Translations under genes and position numbers: made by a program | Origin: JAVBLP01 sp052034625 | GTDB lineage: Bacteria; Elusimicrobiota; Endomicrobiia; Endomicrobiales; Endomicrobiaceae | Direction: 5' to 3' | Assembly (NCBI GenBank): GCA_052034625.1 | Contig: JBPOII010000002.1 | Coordinates: 1-64,000, forward strand | Length of the DNA stretch: 64,000 nucleotides | In this document: positions 34,248-42,687 of the stretch, piece by piece | How positions within the stretch are numbered: the stretch's first letter is position 1 | Layout of the letters: each line of letters opens with the position of its first letter | The notes under the pieces: model-generated | What the model was told of the DNA's origin: nothing | Seen by the model: only the letters and a program-made list of their open reading frames with translations | Database searches by the model: none

Positions 34248-35531
34248 TTATAATTTGGAGAGTGCTTGATCTATATCATCCTTAATATCTCCGGCATCTT
34301 CAATACCTATGGAAAGTCTTATAAAATCCGGAGTTACGCCGCTTGCTATCTGCTCTTCTTCTGATAGCTGCTGATGTGTTGTCGTTGCAGGATGCGAGGC
34401 AAGCGTTCTCGTATCTCCGATATTTGTAAGATGTGATATCAGCTGAAGAGAATTTATGAATTTTCTTCCGGCTTCTTTTCCGCCTTTAACGCCAAAACCT
34501 ATCATTGCACCCGCTCCGGCCGGAAGATATTTTTTTACTCTTTCTTTTTCATGACTGCTTTCCAATCCGGGATAATTTACCCAGGAAACTTTCGGATGTT
34601 TTTCAAGGAACTTTGCCACTTCAAGAGCATTTTGGCAATGTTTGGGCATTCTCAAATGAAGAGTTTCCATTCCGGTTAACATTAAGAAAGAGTTAAAAGG
34701 AGAGATTGTCGGTCCCATATCTCTCATAAGCGTTGTTCTTGCTTTAGCAATATAGGCAAGATTCCCAAAAGTTTTTATGAAATCTTTTCCATGATAGCTA
34801 GGCTCGGGACCAGATATCAAAGGGAATTTGCCGTTCGACCAGTCAAAATTACCGCTGTCAACTATCACTCCGCCCATAACCGTGCCGTGTCCGCCTATAT
34901 ATTTTGTGGCTGAATAAACTACAATATCGGCTCCAAATTCAATTGGTTTTAAGATATACGGAGCTACAGTATTATCAACTATCAGCGGAAGACCGTTTTT
35001 GTGGGCAACTTCTGCCAGAGCTTCAATATCTGCAACATCAAGTTTCGGATTCCCTATAGTTTCAGCATAAACACACTTTGTTTTTTCATTTATAGCTTTC
35101 TGAATAGCATCAATATCATTGGACTTAACGAACTTTACGCCTATACCAATTTTTTTGAATGTATTAACAAAAAGGCTGTATGTACCGCCATAAAGATTAT
35201 CACAAGTAACAATTTCATCGCCGCATTTTGCTATAAGCATTATTGCGGTCATTATTGCCGACATTCCCGTAGCAAAAGCCAATGCACCGGCACCTTTATC
35301 CATAAGTGCCATTCTTTTTTCAAAAATGTCTGTAGTCGGATTTTGAAGTCTTGTATACATATTGCCGGGAACATTTAGTTCAAAAAGATCGGCAGCATGG
35401 TCAGTATCTTTAAACTGATAAGCCGTAGTAAGATGGATCGGAACGGCTCTTGAACCTGTAATAGGGTCCGGTTCAGCTGCACCATGGATCAAAATACTTG
35501 CAGGTCTTAATTTTTTATCTATTTTTGACAT
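34248..35531 (-). CDS. metY: O-acetylhomoserine sulfhydrylase (Cys/Met metabolism PLP enzyme)
   Basis: 427 codons from the ATG at 35531, which has a GAGAGG ribosome site; the start five codons earlier would overlap that site. It makes homocysteine from O-acetylhomoserine and sulfide. Motifs: VPIHLTTAYQFKDTDHA, ALAFATGMSAIMTAIM, DNLYGGTYSLF, the PLP lysine in VVYSATKYIGGHG and RTLASHPATTTHQQL. The 427-residue length and FIRLSIGIEDAGDI ending favour MetY over cystathionine gamma-synthase. It and nearby cysK give sulfide assimilation into both amino acids. Confidence 0.93.
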   Translation of the reverse strand: MSKIDKKLRPASILIHGAAEPDPITGSRAVPIHLTTAYQFKDTDHAADLFELNVPGNMYTRLQNPTTDIFEKRMALMDKGAGALAFATGMSAIMTAIMLIAKCGDEIVTCDNLYGGTYSLFVNTFKKIGIGVKFVKSNDIDAIQKAINEKTKCVYAETIGNPKLDVADIEALAEVAHKNGLPLIVDNTVAPYILKPIEFGADIVVYSATKYIGGHGTVMGGVIVDSGNFDWSNGKFPLISGPEPSYHGKDFIKTFGNLAYIAKARTTLMRDMGPTISPFNSFLMLTGMETLHLRMPKHCQNALEVAKFLEKHPKVSWVNYPGLESSHEKERVKKYLPAGAGAMIGFGVKGGKEAGRKFINSLQLISHLTNIGDTRTLASHPATTTHQQLSEEEQIASGVTPDFIRLSIGIEDAGDIKDDIDQALSKL

Positions 35532-35578
35532 TTTTTTACCTCTCATTAATAAGATTGAGATAAAACCAAACTTTTTGA

Positions 35579-36547
35579 TTAAAATCCGCTTTCTCTTATA
35601 ACTTTTTTTACCTGTTCCGCAGACTTTTTAAAAGCATTAAGCTCTTCTTCATTAAAATCCAATTTCAAAGTCTGCCTTACGCCTGACTTATTAATTATTG
35701 TCGGAACACTTAAATAAAGATCGCTCACTCCATAATAATCCGTTAAAAGAGAAGATACTGACAGAATAGAATTTTGATCTCTCAATATAGCTTTGGATAT
35801 TCTTGCAAGAGCAAGACCTATGCCATAAGATGTTTCTCCTTTCCTTTCAATAATTTCATAAGCGGAATCTCTTACTTCTTCAAAGATTTTTTCACGTACT
35901 GTTTCATGCTTTGAACAGCATACATCATTGCAAGCATTTGTACAGTTTGCACAGTATTTACTGAATAATACTCTGCCTATCATAGCACTGCTCCATAACG
36001 GGAACTCCGAGTCGCCGTGTTCGCCGAAAATTGAAGCATGCACATTTCTGACGTCAACATTACAATGTCTGCCTATTGCATATCGTAATCTTGCAGAATC
36101 TAAAACTGTTCCCGAACCTATAACCTCAGAAGCCGGTTTTCCGGAAATTTTATATGCAATATATGACAATATATCTACAGGGTTTGAAGCTATTAGTATA
36201 ATTGCTTTAGGAGCATACTTAACAACTTCGGGAATTATAGATTTAAATATTTCAGCATTGCCTTTTACCAGATCTATTCTGGTTTCTCCTGGTTTCTGGC
36301 CTCTTCCTGCAGTAATTACAACTAAATCTGAATCGGCAATATCGGGATAATCTCCTGCATAAACATTGACAGGAGAAACAAAAGGAGCTCCATGAGATAA
36401 ATCCATAGCTTCGCCTTCGGCTTTCCGTTTATTACTGTCAATAAGTACAAGTTCCCTGGCTATACCTTTTATGATCATTGAATATGCATAACGCACACCT
36501 ACATTGCCACAGCCTATTATTGAAACTTTTGGAGACAATTTACTCAT
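35579..36547 (-). CDS. ldh: L-lactate dehydrogenase
   Basis: 322 codons, LDH/MDH superfamily. NAD site VSIIGCGNVGVRYA with acidic D37 (ELVLID) for NAD. Catalytic residues: R90, D150, R153 and H177 (FGEHGDS). The specificity position is Q84 (GRGQKPGETR), the Gln typical of lactate dehydrogenases. An insertion after the active-site helix holds a five-Cys cluster (KYCANCTNACNDVCCSKH, residues 197-214). The enzyme should regenerate NAD+ during fermentation. It lies 31 nt after the MDH-like paralog, with which it shares most of its sequence. Confidence 0.88.
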   Translation of the reverse strand: MSKLSPKVSIIGCGNVGVRYAYSMIIKGIARELVLIDSNKRKAEGEAMDLSHGAPFVSPVNVYAGDYPDIADSDLVVITAGRGQKPGETRIDLVKGNAEIFKSIIPEVVKYAPKAIILIASNPVDILSYIAYKISGKPASEVIGSGTVLDSARLRYAIGRHCNVDVRNVHASIFGEHGDSEFPLWSSAMIGRVLFSKYCANCTNACNDVCCSKHETVREKIFEEVRDSAYEIIERKGETSYGIGLALARISKAILRDQNSILSVSSLLTDYYGVSDLYLSVPTIINKSGVRQTLKLDFNEEELNAFKKSAEQVKKVIRESGF

Positions 36548-36578
36548 TTAATACCTCAATTACTTCTAAAGTAATATT

Positions 36579-37535
36579 TTAAAAACCTATTTCTTTTATA
36601 ATTTTTTTGACTTCATCTGCTGAATGTTGAAATGCTCTCATTTCAGTTTCATTAAAATCAACTTTTAGAACTTTTCTTATTCCTCTTCTGTTAATAATGG
36701 CAGGAACACTTAAGAATACATCGTTGACTCCATGATAATCTTCTAACAGAGTAGAAACGGGCAGCACACAATGTTCATCTTTAAGAACGGCTTTTGCGAT
36801 CCTCGTCATAGAAACACCTATACCATAAGAAGTTTCGCCTTTTCTTTTAATTATTTCTTTGCCTCTGTCCTTTACTTCCTGAAAAATATGATTGAGTGCC
36901 TCTTCATAATTTATATTTGTCGGATTATCAAAAGCTTCAAAAGCATTTTTAAGAGGAACTCCGCCGATAGTAGCCATACTCCATGCCGGGAAAGAAGTTT
37001 CGCCGTGTTCGCCAAATACCGGTGCATATATGCTTCTCATATTGACGCCGAAAAGTCCTTTAAGAAGGTTTACAAGCCTTGCACTGTCAAGCAGTGTTCC
37101 CGAACCTATGATCTCGTGAGAAGGTTTACCTGAAATTTTATATGTAACATAAGAAAGAATATCTACAGGATTTGAAACCACAAGGATTACGGCATCAGGT
37201 GAATATTTTACAACTTCTGGAACTATTTGTTTTATAATCTCAACATTACCTTTTACTAGATCCGTTCTAGATTGTCCGGGCTTTCTTCCTGCTCCCGCTG
37301 TAATAATAACAAGCTCGGAATCAGCGGTATCAATATAATCGCCGGCATGTATGTCTATCGGAGAAATGAAAGGACCTCCATCGGAGATATCCATAGCTTC
37401 ACCCTGGGCTTTTTCTTTAAAATAATCCACAAGCACAAGCTCTCTTACAAAACCGGTAATAGCCATAGAATATGCAAAACGCATTCCTACTCTTCCGCAA
37501 CCAATAATTGAAACTTTTCTCGTCAACTTTAACAT
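36579..37535 (-). CDS. Malate dehydrogenase-like paralog of LDH
   Basis: 318 codons, clearly a tandem duplicate of the neighbouring LDH (same NAD motif VSIIGCGRVGMRFA, SGKPSHEIIGSGTLLDSARL, FGEHGETSFPAWS). At the specificity position it has R84 (GAGRKPGQSR) where the LDH has Q84. In the superfamily Arg here selects dicarboxylates, so malate/oxaloacetate is the likely substrate. The Cys-rich insertion is absent. Catalytic H, D and R residues are present. Annotators may call it LDH by overall similarity. Confidence 0.85.
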   Translation of the reverse strand: MLKLTRKVSIIGCGRVGMRFAYSMAITGFVRELVLVDYFKEKAQGEAMDISDGGPFISPIDIHAGDYIDTADSELVIITAGAGRKPGQSRTDLVKGNVEIIKQIVPEVVKYSPDAVILVVSNPVDILSYVTYKISGKPSHEIIGSGTLLDSARLVNLLKGLFGVNMRSIYAPVFGEHGETSFPAWSMATIGGVPLKNAFEAFDNPTNINYEEALNHIFQEVKDRGKEIIKRKGETSYGIGVSMTRIAKAVLKDEHCVLPVSTLLEDYHGVNDVFLSVPAIINRRGIRKVLKVDFNETEMRAFQHSADEVKKIIKEIGF

Positions 37536-37635
37536 CTTACAGCACCTCTTAAATATAGTGATTTATAATAACAAGTTTAAAGATTATATCATAATAATAA
37601 TTAAAGTGTATAGCTTACAGAATTTTTGTGCAAAA

Positions 37636-37661
37636 AGAGGGAGCGCTTAGGCGCTCCCTCT
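37636..37661 (-). terminator. Terminator of gdhA
   Basis: AGAGGGAGCGC-TTAG-GCGCTCCCTCT, an 11-bp perfect stem, followed on the minus strand by TTTTTG, about 25 nt past the gdhA stop. Confidence 0.9.
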
Positions 37662-37686
37662 AAATTTATTTTTTTTAGATATTAGA

Positions 37687-39024
37687 TTAGACAACCCCGT
37701 TACCTTTCATTACTTTTGCAACTTTCATAAATCCTGCAATATTTGCACCGTTTACAAGATTCCCGGGTGTGCCATATTCTTCAGCAGCATTTTTAGCATT
37801 CATATAAATATTTATCATTATTTTATGGAGTTTTGCATCAACTTCTTCAAAAGTCCAAGCAAGTCTTTGTGAATTTTGCGACATTTCAAGCCCTGAAGTA
37901 GATACTCCGCCGGCATTAGCTGCTTTTCCAGGACCAAAAGGAATTTTTGCATTAAGAAAAACTTTCACAGCTTCAGGTGTTGAAGGCATATTCGCACCTT
38001 CTGCTACCGCTATCACGCCATTTTTTACCAGCATTTTCGCATCATCAACGTCAAGTTCATTCTGCGTAGCGCAAGGAAGCGCAACATCGCATGGTATAGA
38101 CCAAATGCCTTTACCTTCTGTATATTTTGCCGTCTTAACTTCTTTGGCATATTCGCTTATTCTTTTTCTTTCGACTTCTTTTATTCTTTTAACTATATCC
38201 AATTTAATGCCGTCAGGATCATACACATATCCGTTTGAGTCGGAAAGAGCAACAACTTTTGCACCAAGTTGCAGAGCTTTTTCTGCGGCATATATTGCTA
38301 CATTTCCCGCACCGGAAATTACAACAGTTTTACCTTCTAATGTGGTTTTTTTATCTTTGAGTATTTCTTCAGTAAAGTAAACACAGCCGTATCCTGTAGC
38401 TTCTTTTCTTGCAAGACTTCCGCCATATTCAAGTCCTTTGCCTGTAAATACCCCATGCCAAATATTTTTTATTCTTTTATACTGTCCGAACATATACCCT
38501 ATTTCTCTTGCACCTACACCTATATCGCCGGCAGGCACATCCAGATCAGCATCTATATGTCTATAAAGTTCTGTCATAAAACTCTGACAAAAATGCATAA
38601 TTTCATTGTCGGATTTACCTTTAGGATCAAAGTCGGCTCCGCCTTTACCGCCGCCCATCATAAGTCCTGTCAATGAATTTTTGAAAATTTGTTCAAAGCC
38701 TAGGAATTTTATTATACTTGTATTTACTGAAGGATGAAATCTTATACCGCCTTTGTAAGGTCCAAGAGCTGAATTATACTGTACCCTAATGCCTCTGTTT
38801 ACTCTTACACAGCCTTTATCATCTACCCATGGCACTCTGAAAATTATCTGTCTTTCAGGTTCCACTATTCTTTCAAGTATTCCTGCTTCCTGAAGATCTG
38901 TGTTCTTTTCTATCACGGGTACTAATGATTCAAGAACTTCAGTTACTGCCTGATGAAATTCAGACTCTCCCGGATATCTTTTCTTTACCGTTTCCAGCAC
39001 ACTATTTACATAAGCATTGCCCAT
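37687..39024 (-). CDS. gdhA: Glutamate dehydrogenase, hexameric NADP-type
   Basis: 445 codons, the usual length of the small hexameric GDH. It reductively aminates 2-oxoglutarate with ammonia. Conserved segments: YKGGIRFHPSVNTSIIKFLG, the catalytic Lys in LMMGGGKGGADFDPKGK, DVPAGDIGVGAREIGYMFG, the dinucleotide motif VVISGAGNVAIYAAEK followed by ALSDSNG (Ser instead of Asp, NADP-type), and AEGANMPSTPEA. Good AAGGAG ribosome site. Own promoter and strong terminator make it a single-gene unit. Confidence 0.95.
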   Translation of the reverse strand: MGNAYVNSVLETVKKRYPGESEFHQAVTEVLESLVPVIEKNTDLQEAGILERIVEPERQIIFRVPWVDDKGCVRVNRGIRVQYNSALGPYKGGIRFHPSVNTSIIKFLGFEQIFKNSLTGLMMGGGKGGADFDPKGKSDNEIMHFCQSFMTELYRHIDADLDVPAGDIGVGAREIGYMFGQYKRIKNIWHGVFTGKGLEYGGSLARKEATGYGCVYFTEEILKDKKTTLEGKTVVISGAGNVAIYAAEKALQLGAKVVALSDSNGYVYDPDGIKLDIVKRIKEVERKRISEYAKEVKTAKYTEGKGIWSIPCDVALPCATQNELDVDDAKMLVKNGVIAVAEGANMPSTPEAVKVFLNAKIPFGPGKAANAGGVSTSGLEMSQNSQRLAWTFEEVDAKLHKIMINIYMNAKNAAEEYGTPGNLVNGANIAGFMKVAKVMKGNGVV

Positions 39025-39080
39025 TTATTTTCTCCTTGCAAATTGGTCCAAAAAACTCCGGTTTATATAGGGTTTTTAGT

Positions 39081-39110
39081 ATTTTATTTAAATTTCCCTG
39101 GCATTGTCAA
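39081..39110 (-). promoter_or_regulatory. gdhA promoter
   Basis: TTGACA (39105-39110), 18-base spacer, TAAAAT (39081-39086) on the minus strand; leader about 50 nt with a ribosome site. Confidence 0.65.
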
Positions 39111-39165
39111 TAAAGATGAAAGATGTGCCGATGCTGCAAAGTCCGAATTTTCTAATTCCTGAAAA

Positions 39166-39609
39166 TCATTTTACTGAAATGTATATATTGATATCGGCAT
39201 TCTCTCCATATACTTCAAAATCTGTCGTATATTTTCTGTCAGTATTCGAAGCAGATATTTCCTGCCATAATTTAGCAACTTTATCAGGATTGCTGTCCTC
39301 AATTTTATAATGTCTATACAAACTTTTTTCTATTTTTCTGCCTATAAATCCTTCCGGTATATCGTTAAGTGATTCTGTTTTGCAACCAACTACAGCCAAA
39401 AACTCTCCTTTATCGCCGCTTTCATAGTCAGTATAAATGCAGAATATTTCATAGGTAAGTTTTCCGGGTATCGCATCTATAACATCCTCTTTTATAAGAT
39501 TTCCAAATAAAGTTTTTATATCTTCTCGTGCTTTACCGTCTTTATTTTTAGTCTTAACTGACAGTCCTATAATATTAAACTCTTCAATTTCAACGATATT
39601 ATACTTCAT
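39166..39609 (-). CDS. GyrI-like / AraC-type effector-binding domain protein
   Basis: 147 codons made of a single effector-binding domain: an N-terminal EIEEFNIIGLSVKTKNKDG strand pair, then AVVGCKTESLNDIPEGFIGR and a terminal DFEVYGENADINIYISVK (the FEVYG...IYI closing motif is typical). Stand-alone members such as Cass2 bind cationic or amphipathic ligands and lack DNA-binding domains. A clear AGAGGAG ribosome site precedes it. Ligand unknown. Confidence 0.8.
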   Translation of the reverse strand: MKYNIVEIEEFNIIGLSVKTKNKDGKAREDIKTLFGNLIKEDVIDAIPGKLTYEIFCIYTDYESGDKGEFLAVVGCKTESLNDIPEGFIGRKIEKSLYRHYKIEDSNPDKVAKLWQEISASNTDRKYTTDFEVYGENADINIYISVK

Positions 39610-39753
39610 TATTTTGCTCCTCTTATTGTGCTTATATATTTTTTCAAAGTATTTTTAAAATCTGGTGATATTATAACATAAATGGAATATAAAAAATATT
39701 TATCCTTTTATAAGTTTTTTGTATAATTAGCATAAATTTCAGGAAATAAGATA

Positions 39754-40410
39754 ATGAGAAAATTAATAAGAAAAAGCCTTAAAAGCCGCAGAAGAAGTAT
39801 TGAAGAGATTGCAAAACTGACCCCGGAAGATGTACTTAATATACTAAAACAAGGCAATCAGGATTTTGTTAACAACAAACTCACTATAAGAAATAATACT
39901 AAAAGAGTCAGGGACGCCGCCTTGGGACAAAACCCGCTGGCAGTAGTACTTTCCTGTCTTGACTCGCGACTGCCTGTTGAAGATATTTTCCACAGAGGCA
40001 TAGGCGATATTTTTGTAGCAAGGGTCGCAGGCAATATAGTAAATGACGATATTTTAGGCAGTCTTGAATATGCTTGCAAAGCTTCAACAGCAAAAGTCTT
40101 ATTGGTTCTAGGGCATGAACACTGCGGTGCCGTAAGAAATGCCATTAAAGATGTAAAAATGGGATACATGACAACACTTCTTGCAAAAATCCGCCCGGCG
40201 GTAGACACCGTATCAAAAAAATTTAAAGGCAAAAAGACAGCCACAAATCCTAATTTTGTAAAGAAAGTAAGTCTTGAAAATGTAAAGATTTCCTTAGACG
40301 TCATACGTACAAGAAGTCCGATATTGAAAGACATGGAAGATAAAGGCGAGATAAAAATTATCGGCGGAATATATAATATGCACAAAGGTCTTGTAAATTT
40401 CCTTGAATGA
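39754..40410 (+). CDS. Beta-class carbonic anhydrase
   Basis: 218 codons. Zinc ligands of the beta class are visible: the Cys and Asp-Arg pair in VVLSCLDSRLPVEDIF and His/Cys in LVLGHEHCGAVRNAI. FVARVAGNIVNDDILGSLEYA is the conserved core. No signal peptide; the basic N-terminus (MRKLIRKSLKSRRRS) precedes the helical arm. It interconverts CO2 and bicarbonate in the cytoplasm. An AGGAAATA ribosome site and a TATAAT box (39722-39727) lie upstream. Confidence 0.93.
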   Translation: MRKLIRKSLKSRRRSIEEIAKLTPEDVLNILKQGNQDFVNNKLTIRNNTKRVRDAALGQNPLAVVLSCLDSRLPVEDIFHRGIGDIFVARVAGNIVNDDILGSLEYACKASTAKVLLVLGHEHCGAVRNAIKDVKMGYMTTLLAKIRPAVDTVSKKFKGKKTATNPNFVKKVSLENVKISLDVIRTRSPILKDMEDKGEIKIIGGIYNMHKGLVNFLE

Positions 40411-40515
40411 GCCTCTGCTATATTTAAATAAAGTTTTATCAAAAAAACTCATCACATACTTCATTTCTAAAAATGCAAAACAGACAGCAATACTTCATTT
40501 AATAAAGCTGCCGAA

Positions 40516-41229
40516 TTAAATATTTCCTAGTAAGGGTTGAAGATATTGTTGAGCCTGTTCCGGAAAAATGAACAAAAAAACAAGAAAAACAACAATGAGA
40601 AATAAAAGCGTATTTATGACTATAAAAAGCAGGGAGATTTTTTTCTTTGACTTGGGTTTTTTGCTGTCGGAAGATCCTTCAGATTTTTCTCCAGCCGCAG
40701 CTGCAGTCTCATCAGGAACAACAGGAGCGGGAACGACTTTTTTAGTTTTGGCTGAACCACTAGTAACAAAAGCATTGTTTCTCACAGGAAAATACTGCAT
40801 AGTAAGTATCGGATAGGGATTATCATTAAAATCTCTGGAAACACGGTCAACAGTCCTGAAATTCATATATTCAAAAAAACCTACGGCCTGTTGGCTTTGT
40901 TCATTAACATCCACTAATTTTACGCCAAACACTTCAATAGCCATTTCCAAAAGACTTCTGCCTATACCTTTTCCGCGGCTTTCAGGTTCAACAAAGATCA
41001 TTTCAATCCTTTCTCCATTGATCCCTAAAAAAGCTATAAGCAAATCATCGTCATCATAGGCGCAAAAAAGCTGCTCAAGGTCAGGAATAGCCTTTTCAAT
41101 ACGTTCTTTATAAACCGCTATATCTGCATCCGTAAGAAAAATATGCGTCTGTCTTATAGATGCTTCCCATACGGACATAATTTGTTTTATTAAATTTTCG
41201 TCAATTTCCGTAATACGTTCAATCCTCAT
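40516..41229 (-). CDS. GNAT acetyltransferase with C-terminal membrane anchor
   Basis: 237 codons. Residues 1-145 are a GNAT domain with the acetyl-CoA loop ESRGKGIGRSLLE (R/QxxGxG/A type) and the closing VGFFEYMNFRTVDR. A Pro/Ala/Ser/Lys-rich linker (about 150-197) leads to a single hydrophobic helix (198-222, LLFIVINTLLFLIVVFLVF) and a short tail. GNAT enzymes are normally soluble, so this tail-anchored form is unusual and would place the active site at the inner face of the membrane. Last of three same-strand genes that all encode single-TM proteins. Confidence 0.85.
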   Translation of the reverse strand: MRIERITEIDENLIKQIMSVWEASIRQTHIFLTDADIAVYKERIEKAIPDLEQLFCAYDDDDLLIAFLGINGERIEMIFVEPESRGKGIGRSLLEMAIEVFGVKLVDVNEQSQQAVGFFEYMNFRTVDRVSRDFNDNPYPILTMQYFPVRNNAFVTSGSAKTKKVVPAPVVPDETAAAAGEKSEGSSDSKKPKSKKKISLLFIVINTLLFLIVVFLVFLFIFPEQAQQYLQPLLGNI

Positions 41230-41275
41230 ATTGCTGCTCTTCCCCTGTTTTTAGTCTTTATTTTAAACTTTTTCC

Positions 41276-41827
41276 TCATTCTGTTTTTTTAAGATATTTT
41301 AAAGTTTCTTCCATACTGTATATAGACGCAAGATTTGCAACCGACTCAAAAATCTGCTTTTCTTTTTCGGTTATAGTGCCTTCGTTGATCTTTTTTGAAT
41401 ATGTTTCGGCAAGTTCTCCGAAATACAATGCTTTATCCGCAGTCGAATCAAACTTCTTATTTTTTATTTCATTCGGCAAAGAGTTTAAATATCCGCTTTC
41501 TTTTTCTTTCATAACAGCAAGTTTCTTTTCTATTTCCTCTACAGTCATAGGAATGTCTTCCGCGATAGATTCTTCAGGCTGTTCAACATTTCCATATAAG
41601 TCCATCTGCTCGTCGGAGACAGTTATGTCAGCAGCAGCATATTGATCGGCACTTTGAACTGCATTTACAGTTTCCTGTCCGGCCGGAGAAAAGATTTTTG
41701 GAATAATAAAGACAGCCAAAACTACCAAGACTATTATTCCCAAAATTATATAAATGGCTTTTTTGCTCTTACAAATGCATTGACATTCTATCTTTTCATC
41801 TGATTTCAAATCTTTATTTTCTTTCAT
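41276..41827 (-). CDS. Single-pass membrane hypothetical protein
   Basis: 183 codons. A charged, Cys-containing N-terminus (KIECQCICKSKK, residues 12-23) is followed by one membrane helix (24-45, IYIILGIIVLVVLAVFII) and an acidic, helical domain with Glu-rich coiled segments (VEEIEKKLAVMKEKE; INEGTITEKEKQIFESVA). No family recognised. Sits between the tail-anchored GNAT gene and the 97-codon gene, with gaps of 46 and 20 nt. Confidence 0.7.
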   Translation of the reverse strand: MKENKDLKSDEKIECQCICKSKKAIYIILGIIVLVVLAVFIIPKIFSPAGQETVNAVQSADQYAAADITVSDEQMDLYGNVEQPEESIAEDIPMTVEEIEKKLAVMKEKESGYLNSLPNEIKNKKFDSTADKALYFGELAETYSKKINEGTITEKEKQIFESVANLASIYSMEETLKYLKKTE

Positions 41828-41847
41828 AACATTGAACCTCCGTTCGT

Positions 41848-42141
41848 TTAAAACCCCAGCATTCTAAAAAAAGTAAACACTATCCATGCAACAAATATTA
41901 TAAATATTGTAGAAGAAAAGCAACCACAACCGCATCCTTTTTGGTTATTTTTAGATCCAGATTGCTCATTTATATTTGCCGGTCCTCTAACAATTTCAGG
42001 ATCTATCACCTTTTCGGCACTTTCTTTATCTACAGGAATAGTCTCATCTGTATTTACAATAACAGGCTTGTTGAGCTCTTCCTGCTCTTTGAGATATTTC
42101 TGCATCTCTTCTATTTGTCTTGTTACTTCATCTTTAGCCAT
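41848..42141 (-). CDS. Small tail-anchored hypothetical protein
   Basis: 97 codons. The N-terminal half is charged and helical (TRQIEEMQKYLKEQEELNK), the centre is flexible, and a GCGCGCF motif leads into one C-terminal membrane helix (about 75-92) with a short RMLGF tail. The run of alternating Gly and Cys at the membrane edge could bind metal or be modified. No known family. First of the three-gene group. Confidence 0.7.
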   Translation of the reverse strand: MAKDEVTRQIEEMQKYLKEQEELNKPVIVNTDETIPVDKESAEKVIDPEIVRGPANINEQSGSKNNQKGCGCGCFSSTIFIIFVAWIVFTFFRMLGF

Positions 42142-42191
42142 TTTATTGACCTTTTATATTTTAGACTTATAGCATATTTTATCATTTTTCA

Positions 42192-42331
42192 GCACTCAGT
42201 ACTTTTAACTTTTAAGGCTTTCAGATTTTGAGAGAAACCTTTAACCATTTTTCTCTAAGTTATTAGCCGCTTTTGTCTTTTTTTAAAGCACGCAGTTTTT
42301 TAGCTTTTAGGGCTTTTAGATTTTGAGCGAG
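42192..42331. repeat. Two degenerate copies of a T-rich repeat
   Basis: GCACTCAGTACTTTTAACTT... (42192) and GCACGCAGTTTTTTAGCTTT... (about 42287) share about 40 bases with a common AGATTTTGAG core; a shorter third start lies near 42370. Located downstream of the tandem 137-base repeat in the 542-bp gap between dnaE and the small tail-anchored gene. Confidence 0.55.
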
Positions 42332-42423
42332 GCTATCAGCTTTTTTAAGTACAAAATAGCCGCTTTTTAAGCACGCAGTATTTTGCTGTTAGGCGACGCT
42401 TACGATGCCGACGCGTACAAAGG

Positions 42424-42687
42424 GAACGGTACGCGAGGCTGAGTGTAAGGAAGCATAACTGCAAAAGACAAGTGCTCCCCCAGTGTAACAAGAAAACGTT
42501 ACGTGAACGGGAGCATAACGAAGCCGCAGCCAAAATATCAAAGCCGCTATATTATTAAAAGAACGGTTACGTTAGGCTGAGTGTAAGGAAGCATAACTGC
42601 AAAAGACAAGTGCTCCCCCCAGTGTAACAAGAAAACGTTACGAACGGGCGCGTAACGAAGCCGCAGCCAAAATATCAAAGCCGCTAG
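42424..42687. repeat. Tandem 137-base repeat directly after dnaE
   Basis: Two copies of about 127 bases start GAACGGT at 42424 and 42561. They share GGCTGAGTGTAAGGAAGC, CAAGTGCTCCCC(C), GTAACAAGAAAACGTTAC and AGCCGCAGCCAAAATATC almost unchanged. The copies are richer in G+C than their surroundings and contain short inverted repeats (GTAAC/GTTAC). The second copy overlaps the last codons of dnaE. No open frame is conserved between copies. Confidence 0.75.

Noticed and set aside
42142..42683. CRISPR array in the repeat-rich gap before dnaE.
   Set aside because: Only two long tandem copies without regular short repeats, unique spacers or cas genes.
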